A stretch of DNA of 64,000 nucleotides from Allocoleopsis franciscana PCC 7113 (GTDB lineage Bacteria > Cyanobacteriota > Cyanobacteriia > Cyanobacteriales > Coleofasciculaceae). Where the stretch lies: positions 2,407,224 through 2,471,223 of the forward strand of contig NC_019738.1 of NCBI RefSeq assembly GCF_000317515.1, in the 5' to 3' direction. Positions 34,552 through 42,628 of this stretch are shown in pieces (position 1 is the first letter of the stretch; the number at the start of each line of letters is the position of its first letter). Below the pieces are notes generated by a model that worked only from the letters and a program-made list of their open reading frames with translations, searched no databases and was not told where the DNA came from. The position numbers and the translations under genes are program-made.

Positions 34552-35286
34552 ATGATGCTACAGGATCATTTTCGTCCCCCCTTGAGTACGCGTCGTCACT
34601 GGCACGCATTTCATAATGCTTGGGCAACCTACATTGCATCTGATTTGAACGCTAAATTGCCAGAGGGTTACTTTGCTGAACCCAATGTGCAGTTTGGAAT
34701 TGAAATTGATGTTGCTGCATTTGAGGAATCTCAGCAGGATTTTGCCCACGAAACGGGAGTCATTCAGCTACCGACAGAGTCTCAGAGTCGATGGATACCT
34801 CCAGAAGCAACGCAAACTGTGCCATTTCTACCAACCACTGAGAGTGTAGAAGTAAGCATTTTTGATACCGAAACAGGCCCTATTTTGAAAGGTGCAATTG
34901 AATTAGTCAGCCCTGCCAACAAGGATCGCGCTGCTCATCGTGCAGCATTTGTTTCCAAGTGTGAAACTTATTTGCGGCAGGGAATTGGTTTAATTGTGGT
35001 TGATGTTGTTACCACAAGACAGGCAAATTTGCATAGTGAATTGTTAGCGCGTCTTACTGAGGGCAAAGCCTCTTCAGTCAAACTGAATCTGTATGCAGTA
35101 GCTTATCGAGCGATCGATCGCAATGGAAAGCCAAGCTTGGATATCTGGCAGGAAGAATTAGCGATAGGAAGTATATTGCCAATTTTACCTCTGTGGTTGC
35201 GCGGTGAGATTTGCTTGCCAGTTGACTTAGCGGCAACCTATGAGCGCACCTGTCGAGAACAGAGGATTACGGTGAGCACTGCTTAA
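34552..35286 (+). CDS. DUF4058 family protein
   Basis: The 244-residue protein reads WHAFHNAWATYIASDLNAKL, then PEGYFAEPNVQFGIEIDVA, and later GAIELVSPANKDRAAHRAAF and YLRQGIGLIVVDVV. These are the conserved blocks of DUF4058, a family very frequent in filamentous cyanobacteria. The ELVSPANK motif (E-x-x-S-P-x-N-K) recalls PD-(D/E)xK/Uma2-like folds, and members have been proposed to be nuclease-like; no activity is known. ATG 34552 or 34555 are equivalent starts. It lies at the edge of an accessory island. Confidence 0.85.
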   Translation: MMLQDHFRPPLSTRRHWHAFHNAWATYIASDLNAKLPEGYFAEPNVQFGIEIDVAAFEESQQDFAHETGVIQLPTESQSRWIPPEATQTVPFLPTTESVEVSIFDTETGPILKGAIELVSPANKDRAAHRAAFVSKCETYLRQGIGLIVVDVVTTRQANLHSELLARLTEGKASSVKLNLYAVAYRAIDRNGKPSLDIWQEELAIGSILPILPLWLRGEICLPVDLAATYERTCREQRITVSTA

Positions 35287-35355
35287 TTTGGCAAAAAGGT
35301 TCGACAGCCCTGGTAAGTGAACTCCAATGTCAAAATTTTTACTTACACTCCCAAG

Positions 35356-35763
35356 TTAAAACGTCCATTCATGCTCTGGAGCATCAAGGGATGCTCTGAC
35401 AGACGCTAAATCAGCAAGGTCTTTGAATGGGCTAGATTGAGCTATTTTTGTAATTGAATCCAATGCTGTTCCTAACTGCTCGTTATTACCGTCTCTCATT
35501 GCCTGATCGACAATCCCAAACAGAATGCGAAAGGTCTCCGATCGTTCATCAAAGGAGCGCTCAAGATACTTTATTATAATGTCACGTTGGGATTGAATTG
35601 AGGTGATTGCTTCTTTTTCCCACTTTTCAATTTCACGTCGTTTAGTCTGCTCTTGTTCTGCAACTATCTTGTACTCAGTATAGGCTTCAACAACAGCACG
35701 TAAGCATTGAGCAGCGTCTGCACCTACATCCATTACTGCTATAGGAATTTTTTTGAGTGTCAT
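35356..35763 (-). CDS. Hypothetical helical protein, partner of the upstream glycine-rich membrane protein
   Basis: The 135-residue protein is mostly helical and highly charged: QTKRREIEKWEKEAITSIQS, YLERSFDERSETFRILFGIV, then MRDGNNEQLGTALDSITKIA and SSPFKDL. The pattern (basic helix, YLExSFDERxExFRxLF, SPF near the end) is conserved in hypothetical proteins of many bacteria as I recall, but no function is assigned. It starts 2 bases after the stop of the 300-residue gene, so the two are one operon and probably one complex. Confidence 0.7.
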   Translation of the reverse strand: MTLKKIPIAVMDVGADAAQCLRAVVEAYTEYKIVAEQEQTKRREIEKWEKEAITSIQSQRDIIIKYLERSFDERSETFRILFGIVDQAMRDGNNEQLGTALDSITKIAQSSPFKDLADLASVRASLDAPEHEWTF

Positions 35764-35765
35764 AT

Positions 35766-36668
35766 CTATTTATCGGATATCTTGCGGTATTTCTCTAGGA
35801 TAGTAACAGTACCAATGTTAAGCTTGCCTTCACTGTTCAATACTGGGGTTTTCAAAAATTCTACAAGTCCCTTCATTAGAATTGCCACCTGTTGAAACTT
35901 TTCGGCATCCCTTTTTGAGTCAAAAGGTTGGGATTCAAGTTCGTTAAGACTTTCAACAGCACAAGTGTTAAGAGATTTAAACACATCCCTCAACTCAGTA
36001 ATCCGCCGTTTAATTGGTTGTGAAACGTCTTTGGCACGATTAATGTCTGCGATCGCTTCATTAACTTTTTTTTCGTGTTCTCGCGCCTTGGTCAGGGCTT
36101 TCTCACCTTCACTTTTAGCCATAAAGCCACCAATCGCCAAAGCTGGTAAAACAGTAATGCCACCTAGTACAGCAGCACCAACAGCCATGCCCCCGCCACC
36201 CGCTGCGATTGCTCCACCGCCAAACCATGCCAGCATTGCATTTGTAGCTGCGGCTCCGCTAAGGCTTGAAATGGCTGTTCCGGTGCTTGCTACTCCTATA
36301 GAGGTAGCAACAGTAACAGCACCTCCATATCCTGCTGCGGCTGCTCCCACCGCTTTAGCACCACCCAGGAAAAACTGTTCTGCTCCTATAGCCGCCGCTT
36401 TATACTCCTTGATTTGCTGAACTGAAAAGTCCATCCTGTCTAAAAGCTGCTTTTCACTTTCAGAAGCCTTCCGACCATTACGCTCAATGAAGGCGACAAA
36501 GCGCCCAACTGTGCTTCTTATGACATTAAGTTGGAGTTGACCATACTCTTCAGCCAACTTGTTCGTGGCTTCTTCCTCTCTTTTCAACTGTTTGACAGCA
36601 CATTCATATCGGTCTTGAGCAGCTTTAGCAAGTTCATTAGCTTTCTGACCTGGATAAAAAGAAACCAT
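35766..36668 (-). CDS. Hypothetical protein with glycine/alanine-rich hydrophobic hairpin between helices
   Basis: The 300-residue protein has a charged helical N-terminal part (1-95). An uninterrupted hydrophobic, glycine-rich stretch follows at 98-184 (GGAKAVGAAAAGYGGAVTVA, ...GTAISSLSGAAATNAMLAWF, ...GGGAIAAGGGGMAVGAAVLGG), then a second charged helical part (185-300). Two or three membrane-inserting segments are predicted within the centre. There is no signal peptide. The layout (soluble helices around a hydrophobic tongue) is like that of alpha-pore-forming proteins and some bacterial dynamin or effector proteins, but the family is not recognised. It forms a two-gene operon with the 135-residue gene. 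A conditional membrane effector is one idea only. Confidence 0.7.
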   Translation of the reverse strand: MVSFYPGQKANELAKAAQDRYECAVKQLKREEEATNKLAEEYGQLQLNVIRSTVGRFVAFIERNGRKASESEKQLLDRMDFSVQQIKEYKAAAIGAEQFFLGGAKAVGAAAAGYGGAVTVATSIGVASTGTAISSLSGAAATNAMLAWFGGGAIAAGGGGMAVGAAVLGGITVLPALAIGGFMAKSEGEKALTKAREHEKKVNEAIADINRAKDVSQPIKRRITELRDVFKSLNTCAVESLNELESQPFDSKRDAEKFQQVAILMKGLVEFLKTPVLNSEGKLNIGTVTILEKYRKISDK

Positions 36669-36891
36669 AAAATTGTTCTAAGGGTAGTAGGCAAGGCAGT
36701 TAAATGCAATATAGCCTGCGTTTTACCTTTGATGCCAATCCTCGTCCCGCCTTTCTCTCCCACCAGCGATTCTGATAGGGTATAAGTCAAAGAGCAGGTT
36801 TTTCAGATGGCGAAGAATCTCTCCCAATGAGCCTCCACAGCACTGATACCCTAAAATCAGAACAACATTGATTCTGGGGAACCACTAAACC

Positions 36892-37533
36892 ATGACTCAA
36901 GCCTTACCCAAACCCATCACCTTTGAAGACTTTCTAGAGTGGAAACCAGAAACGGGACGCTATGAACTACATGATGGGGTGATTATTGAAATGCAGCCAA
37001 CCGGGGAACATGAAGAGATTACAGGGTTTTTGGTAACAAAACTGGCTATACAGTTTGAACGGTTAAATCTTCCCTACTTCATTCCCAAGCAAGCATTAGT
37101 TAAACCACCTAATAAGCAATCCGGTTATCTACCCGACGTGCTAATACTAAATCGGGCTAATCTAGCGGTGGAACCCTTATGGAAAAAATCTTCAACGGTT
37201 ACTCAAGGTGCATCAATCCCCTTAGTCATTGAAGTCGTCAGTACCAATTGGCGGGATGATTACCTGCTCAAAGTTGCAGATTATGAAGAAATGGGTATTC
37301 CAGAATACTGGATTGTTGATTATTTGGGATTAGGTGGTAGGCGATTTATTGGCAGCCCCAAGCAACCTACTATCTCAATTTACTCATTGGTTGAGGGTGA
37401 GTATCAGGTGAGTCAGTTTAGAGGTAATGATTGCATCGAGTCGCCAGCATTTCCAGAGTTAAATTTGACGGCTAAACAGGTTTTTAGAGTTGGGGCGCTT
37501 CCCGAACAGCAAGAGCAACAAAATGAAAGCTGA
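36892..37533 (+). CDS. Uma2 family (DUF820) PD-(D/E)xK nuclease-like protein
   Basis: The 213-residue protein has all Uma2 landmarks: ITFEDFLEWKPETGRYELHDGVIIEM, then KQSGYLPDVLIL (PD), IPLVIEVVSTNWRDDYLLKVADYEEMGIPEYWIVD (E-x-V...K). Together these give the PD-(D/E)xK active site. Uma2 genes occur in tens of copies in filamentous cyanobacteria; the biological role remains unknown, and a DNA-repair or mobile-element role has been suggested. The ATG at 36892 agrees with the conserved N-terminus. Single gene between the glycine-rich operon and a toxin-antitoxin pair. Confidence 0.92.
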   Translation: MTQALPKPITFEDFLEWKPETGRYELHDGVIIEMQPTGEHEEITGFLVTKLAIQFERLNLPYFIPKQALVKPPNKQSGYLPDVLILNRANLAVEPLWKKSSTVTQGASIPLVIEVVSTNWRDDYLLKVADYEEMGIPEYWIVDYLGLGGRRFIGSPKQPTISIYSLVEGEYQVSQFRGNDCIESPAFPELNLTAKQVFRVGALPEQQEQQNES

Positions 37534-37604
37534 AGAAGCGGAATCTACCCGCAACCGAACAGGAAGCTGATACCCGACGACTCGCTACGAGGAGCGATCG
37601 CAAT

Positions 37605-38003
37605 TTACTCCAAACCCAATTCTTGAAAATTTGCTGCAACCCAAGCCGCTATAGAATCCTGCTCCTCTATTCCTTCTACTAAATTATTAATCTTAATAAC
37701 GGCTTCTTCTTCTGAAGCCACTAATTCGTATCCATTTAGACGTAAAAAAACGTCCATGACAACCAAAGCAATTCGCTTATTGCCATCAATGAACGCATAA
37801 TTTTTTGCTAAACCATAAACATACACGGCTGCCAAATCAAACAACGTGACACTATCACTGTAGGCAAATAGATGCTTAGGTCTAGTTAAACTCATTGAAA
37901 GGAGTTCTGCATCTCTGATACCAGAAACTCCTCCCTGCTCTGCAATTAACTTTTCCTGAATGGCTATTACGGCTGATTCTGGCACCCAACATGGTTCTTT
38001 CAT
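37605..38003 (-). CDS. doc: Doc/Fic-family toxin with altered catalytic motif
   Basis: The 132-residue protein aligns with death-on-curing toxins: GVSGIRDAELLSMSLTRPKH and LAKNYAFIDGNKRIALVVMD. The Fic motif H-x-F-x-D-G-N-K-R is present except that its catalytic His is Tyr (Y69, codon TAT); F71, D73, N75, K76 and R77 are kept. Doc enzymes phosphorylate EF-Tu, Fic enzymes AMPylate, both using that His as base. This copy may therefore be inactive or changed in chemistry. It overlaps the upstream AbrB-type antitoxin gene by four bases, so the operon structure is intact. Confidence 0.88.
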   Translation of the reverse strand: MKEPCWVPESAVIAIQEKLIAEQGGVSGIRDAELLSMSLTRPKHLFAYSDSVTLFDLAAVYVYGLAKNYAFIDGNKRIALVVMDVFLRLNGYELVASEEEAVIKINNLVEGIEEQDSIAAWVAANFQELGLE

Positions 38004-38227
38004 TTCGCTAACTCTCGCAAAGCATTACGGTAATTTTCGCGGGTTTTCTCAAACGCCTGCATGGCTTCCTCAAACTCTGGATCGTAAGTCGTAATCCGAA
38101 CTCCATCAGGAGATTGTGTCAGATAAATTTTGTCCCCTTCTTGAATATTGAACTTTTGCAGCAACTCTTCGGGAAATACGGCTCCTAATGAGTTGCCAAT
38201 TTGCTTAACCTTTAAGGTGTAGTACAT
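38000..38227 (-). CDS. AbrB/MazE-type antitoxin of the Doc pair
   Basis: Starting at ATG 38227, preceded by AGAGGT, the protein has 75 residues: MYYTLKVKQIGNSLGAVFPE. The swapped-hairpin DNA-binding domain (VKQIGNSLGAVFPEELLQKF, GDKIYLTQSPDG) is followed by a flexible C-terminal tail with YDPEFEEAMQAFEKTRENYR, the usual toxin-wrapping region. The frame is open to 38365 but that part has a HIP1-rich, non-protein composition. AbrB/Doc pairing is common in cyanobacteria. Confidence 0.88.
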   Translation of the reverse strand: MYYTLKVKQIGNSLGAVFPEELLQKFNIQEGDKIYLTQSPDGVRITTYDPEFEEAMQAFEKTRENYRNALRELAK

Positions 38228-38393
38228 ATTACCTCTAAACTTTACATTGAGGTGTGCGATCGCAAGTCCACGATCGTCAGCGCTGCTGCTGGTGCGATCG
38301 CTCGCGTTAGCCCAATCTATTTTAGTTATTACAGTTGTCATAACCAAGTAGCAGTAGAATGACAAAGCGCTTAAACGACTAGTTCAGCACTTT

Positions 38394-41300
38394 ATGAGCC
38401 AGCATCTTGCTGACAACTCCCACACGACGGCTGAAGAAGCAGAGGTTTTCGTCTTTCCTGCATCGTTTGCTCAAGCTAGGCTGTGGTTTCTTGATCGCCT
38501 ATTCCCAGGCAATCCCTTCTACAATGTTTCCGCAGCACTGACGCTAACAGGTTCCCTCAACAACGCCGCATTAGAGCAAACATTCAACGAAATCGTGCGT
38601 CGCCATGAAGCGTTGCGTACCACCTTTAGGATGCTGGAAGAGCAACTCGTCCAAGTAATCGCTCCCACCTTAACCATACCCCTGTCAGTGGGAGATTTGC
38701 GCTCTCTACCCGCAACTGAACAGGACGCTGAAATTCGACGATTCGCAAATGAGGCGCGATCGCATCCTTTCGATTTATCCTCCGAACCCTTACTGCGAGT
38801 GATGCTTCTACAGCTAGACTCGTCAGAACACATACTCCTGCTGAATCTACACCACATTATTTGCGATGGCTGGTCGATTGGGGTGCTAATTCGGGAACTC
38901 GGCACGCTTTACACAGCTTTTGCCAACAACCAGCGATCGCCCCTACCGGATTTGCCCATCCAATACGCAGACTTTGCCCACTGGCAACGCGAGTGGCTAC
39001 AGGGCGAAGTTCTAGAGACTCAGCGACGCTACTGGAAGCAGCAACTAGACAATCTCCCCCTGCTGAATTTACCCACGGATTACCCCCGCCCTGCAACTCC
39101 AACCTACCGAGGGGCGACGCAATTTCTAGAGTTGCCGAAAAGTCTGAGTGAGCAACTAGAGGCACTCTCGCAGCGCCAAGGGGTAACTCTGTTCATGACA
39201 CTTTTAGCGGCGTTCCAAACCTTACTCTACCGCTACACCCAGCAAGAGGATATTGTCGTCGGTTCTGCGATCGCCAATCGCAACCGTGGCGAAATCGAAG
39301 GGTTAATTGGCTTTTTTGTCAATAGTTTGGTACTGCGTACTGATTTATCAGGGAACCCAACTTTTGTAGAACTGCTGAAAAGAGTACGGGAGGTGGCATT
39401 AGGAGCCTATGCCCATCAAGACTTACCCTTTGAGAAGCTTGTAGAGGAACTGCATCCAGAGCGCAACCTGAGCCATCATCCCTTGTTCCAGGTGGTGTTC
39501 AGTCTGCAAAACACGCCGATTGAGGCACTGGTATTGCCTGGGTTAAGCCTTTCGCCACTGAACTTCGATCGCCCCAGCGCTAAATTTGACTTAGAAGTTC
39601 ACCTGTGGGAATCCCCGGAGGGTTTGAGAGGACAAGTCATATATAGCAGCGATTTATGGGATGACACCACCATCACCCGGATGCTGGGACATTTCCAAAT
39701 GTTACTACAAGGTATTATCGTTAATCCTCAGCAATGCCTTTATGAATTACCCATTTTAACCCAGGCAGAGCAGCATCAATTACTGGTCAATTTCAATCCG
39801 AATTCATCCCCAATCAAGTCGTGCTTTCATCAGTTGTTTGAACAGCAAGTCGAGCAGACACCCGATGCGATCGCTCTCGTGTTTGAAGACGAACAACTAA
39901 CCTACCGTGAGTTGAATCATCGCAGCAATCAACTCGCCCATTACCTGCAAAAATTAGGTGTAGAACCCGAAGTTTTAGTGGGTATCTGTTTAGAGCGTTC
40001 TGTCGAAATGATTGTGGGACTATTGGGCATTTTTAAAGCGGGTGGTGCATATATCCCTTTCGATCCTACATATCCTCAAGAACGCCTTAAGTTCATGTTG
40101 GAGGATTCTCAAGTATCAATTTTACTCACTCACTCTCTCCTCGCCCCCCTTTTTAACCGGAGCTTTAGTGAGGACAGTTGGGGGGAGCAAACAACCTGTA
40201 GCGGACAGCCGCATCAATCATCTGTAATTTGCCTCGACAAAGAGGCAAATGCAATTCAAAAAGAAAGCCAAAACAACGCAATCAACAGCGTAAAACCTGA
40301 CAACCTCGCGTATGTCATCTATACTTCTGGCTCGACGGGAAAGCCTAAAGGTGTTGTGATTGAACATCGAGGATTGTCCAACTTATGCCAAGCTCAAATT
40401 CAAGTTTTTAACCTACAACCCGGTAGCCGCCTCCTGCAATTTGCTTCCTTGAGTTTTGATGCCTCAATTTTTGAAATTGTGATGGCATTCGCAACAGGAA
40501 GTACCCTCTACTTAGCCAAAAAAGAATCTCTTTTACCTGGACAAAATCTAATCCATCTGCTGCGTAAACAAGCCATTACTCACGTCACCCTGCCGCCATC
40601 GGTGTTGGCGGTTCTACCTGAATCACAACTCCCGGCACTACAGACAATTATTTCTGCCGGGGAAACCTGTTCGATGGATATCGTAAAACGTTGGACTTCC
40701 AGTCGGCGGTTTTTCAATGCTTACGGGCCAACTGAAGCAACGGTTTGGTCTACTGTCGCAGAATTAACTGATGAAAGGGAGAAGCCATCGATAGGTCGTC
40801 CTATTACTAATACACAAGTTTATATTCTGGATTCCCACCTACAACCTGTACCGATTGGTATTCCCGGAGAGTTGTACATTGGCGGTGAGGGAGTGGCGCG
40901 GGGTTATCTCAATCAATCTGAATTAACGGCTGTGGCATTTATTGCTAATCCTTTTGTGGATAGGCGATTATCTTCTCGTGAGCGTCTCTACAAAACGGGA
41001 GATTTAGCACGTTATCAACCGGATGGGAACATTGAATTTTTAGGTCGAATGGATGCACAGGTAAAGATTCGTGGCTTTCGCATTGAGTTGGGCGAAATTG
41101 AGGCGCTACTGAAGCAACATCCGGCTGTGAAAGAGGCGGTTGTGATGGCGAAAGAAGACGTATTTGGTAACAAGCGCCTAGTAACTTATTTTGTCCCAAA
41201 CCAAGAGCCGTTAATGAGGGTAGGGGCACAAGGCTTTGCGCCCTTACTCCGCTGTTTTTTAAAAGAGAAGCTGCCAGAGTATATGATTCCCTCAGCTTTT

Positions 41301-42551
41301 GTAATGCTGGAGGCGTTACCGTACTTACCTAATGGAAAAGTAGACCGCCATAGGCTAAAAGTGCTTGATGTAGATAAGACAGAACTAACAAAAACTTACA
41401 TTGCTCCTAGAACACCGATAGAGGAAGCGATCGCCAAAATTTGGGCAACACTTCTGAACAATGAACCTGTAGGAATTCACGATAATTTCTTTGAATTAGG
41501 AGGTGATTCACTCCTAGCGGTGCGACTTATGGCTCAAATTCATCAGCAATTTGAGCGGGAGATACCCTTATCAACTCTATTCTTAAATCCAACCATTGAA
41601 GGTTTAGCTAATACTCTAACGCAACAAAGCGATTCTGGGTCTTGGTCACCTTTAGTTCCGATTCAACCCTCTGGTTCACAGCCACCTTTTTTCTGCATTC
41701 ATCCTATCCTCGGTGTTGTTTTTCCTTATTACGAATTGGCTTATGCTTTGGGGTTTGACCAACCCTTTTATGGACTGCAACCCCTAGGATTGGATGGAGA
41801 ACAAGCTCCCTTCACTCGCATAGAAGAAATGGCGGCTCATTACATTGAGGCGCTACGTCAGGTTCAACCCTCTGGCCCTTACTTTTTAGGAGGTTGGTCT
41901 TTTGGCGGTTTGGTTGCTTTTGAAATGGCTCAACAACTCCTTCGTGCAGGGCATCAAGTGGCTCTACTTGCTATATTTGATACGCTTGCACCTATCCCCG
42001 GCAACCTACCTGATTTGGGGGATAGTTTAAAATTTATGTTCACCGCCGGAGCGCGATATATCGGGTCATTTTTACTCGATTATTTCTATTTAATAACGAC
42101 TACTACTAAACCGAGAGCTAATCATTCACCCTTTCTTTGGGCTAATATCAATAAGTTACTTCACGGATTGAGAAACCATCAAGCTTGGCAGTCTATTTTG
42201 GGAGAAGCGGTTTTAGCCAATGCCCTACCTCAGCCATCGAGAAAGCAGATATTGAGCGAACTAAACATTCGCCCGATGCTGCGTATTTACCAAGCTAACA
42301 ATCAAGCCACTCTCAGCTATGTTCCGCAAGTTTACCCAAACTCCATTACTCTGCTAAAAACAAGCGTTCAGTCTAGTAAGGCTGCTCAAGACTCCAGCCT
42401 AGGCTGGAGTCAATTAGCTAAAGGAAGAGTGAAGATTCATCAAGTTCCTGGTAATCACCTAACGATGCTGAGAAAACCTCATGTTAAGGTTCTTGCCAAC
42501 CAGCTCAAAGTATGTATTGAACAGGCACGGATAGCTAACAATAAGAATTGA
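38394..42551 (+). CDS. Terminal non-ribosomal peptide synthetase (C-A-PCP-TE)
   Basis: The 1385-residue protein starts MSQHLADNSHTTAEEAEVFV. Order: C domain (~20-450, HHIICDG intact), A domain (~475-975; YVIYTSGSTGKPKGV, AYGPTEATVW, YKTGDLARY), carrier domain (LGGDSLLAVRL, ~1040) and type-I thioesterase (~1095-1370; GWSFGG with Ser ~1169, closing GNHLTML with His). The pocket reads D,A,F,T,I,A,A,V,W + K, near the Phe code DAWTIAAICK, so an aromatic residue is likely. The TE releases the finished peptide by hydrolysis or cyclisation, so this is the last module. The segment MRVGAQGFAPLLR before A10 is encoded by a palindromic repeat. It follows the AbrB/Doc pair divergently and is convergent with menF. 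Confidence 0.95.
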   Translation: MSQHLADNSHTTAEEAEVFVFPASFAQARLWFLDRLFPGNPFYNVSAALTLTGSLNNAALEQTFNEIVRRHEALRTTFRMLEEQLVQVIAPTLTIPLSVGDLRSLPATEQDAEIRRFANEARSHPFDLSSEPLLRVMLLQLDSSEHILLLNLHHIICDGWSIGVLIRELGTLYTAFANNQRSPLPDLPIQYADFAHWQREWLQGEVLETQRRYWKQQLDNLPLLNLPTDYPRPATPTYRGATQFLELPKSLSEQLEALSQRQGVTLFMTLLAAFQTLLYRYTQQEDIVVGSAIANRNRGEIEGLIGFFVNSLVLRTDLSGNPTFVELLKRVREVALGAYAHQDLPFEKLVEELHPERNLSHHPLFQVVFSLQNTPIEALVLPGLSLSPLNFDRPSAKFDLEVHLWESPEGLRGQVIYSSDLWDDTTITRMLGHFQMLLQGIIVNPQQCLYELPILTQAEQHQLLVNFNPNSSPIKSCFHQLFEQQVEQTPDAIALVFEDEQLTYRELNHRSNQLAHYLQKLGVEPEVLVGICLERSVEMIVGLLGIFKAGGAYIPFDPTYPQERLKFMLEDSQVSILLTHSLLAPLFNRSFSEDSWGEQTTCSGQPHQSSVICLDKEANAIQKESQNNAINSVKPDNLAYVIYTSGSTGKPKGVVIEHRGLSNLCQAQIQVFNLQPGSRLLQFASLSFDASIFEIVMAFATGSTLYLAKKESLLPGQNLIHLLRKQAITHVTLPPSVLAVLPESQLPALQTIISAGETCSMDIVKRWTSSRRFFNAYGPTEATVWSTVAELTDEREKPSIGRPITNTQVYILDSHLQPVPIGIPGELYIGGEGVARGYLNQSELTAVAFIANPFVDRRLSSRERLYKTGDLARYQPDGNIEFLGRMDAQVKIRGFRIELGEIEALLKQHPAVKEAVVMAKEDVFGNKRLVTYFVPNQEPLMRVGAQGFAPLLRCFLKEKLPEYMIPSAFVMLEALPYLPNGKVDRHRLKVLDVDKTELTKTYIAPRTPIEEAIAKIWATLLNNEPVGIHDNFFELGGDSLLAVRLMAQIHQQFEREIPLSTLFLNPTIEGLANTLTQQSDSGSWSPLVPIQPSGSQPPFFCIHPILGVVFPYYELAYALGFDQPFYGLQPLGLDGEQAPFTRIEEMAAHYIEALRQVQPSGPYFLGGWSFGGLVAFEMAQQLLRAGHQVALLAIFDTLAPIPGNLPDLGDSLKFMFTAGARYIGSFLLDYFYLITTTTKPRANHSPFLWANINKLLHGLRNHQAWQSILGEAVLANALPQPSRKQILSELNIRPMLRIYQANNQATLSYVPQVYPNSITLLKTSVQSSKAAQDSSLGWSQLAKGRVKIHQVPGNHLTMLRKPHVKVLANQLKVCIEQARIANNKN
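41220..41247 (+). repeat. Palindromic repeat inside the third NRPS gene
   Basis: GTAGGGGCACAAGGC...TTTGCGCCCTTAC is an imperfect palindrome of the GTAGGGGCRC...GYGCCCNTAC family, the same family as the intergenic copy at 59279-59304. It is in frame and encodes VGAQGFAPLL in the linker before the C-terminal A subdomain. Confidence 0.75.
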
Positions 42552-42628
42552 GAGCAGATTTTCAATCCATACTTTTTAATTCCAAACAAACACAATCCGA
42601 TTAACTTTGAAGAAAGGGGTAACTTGAG

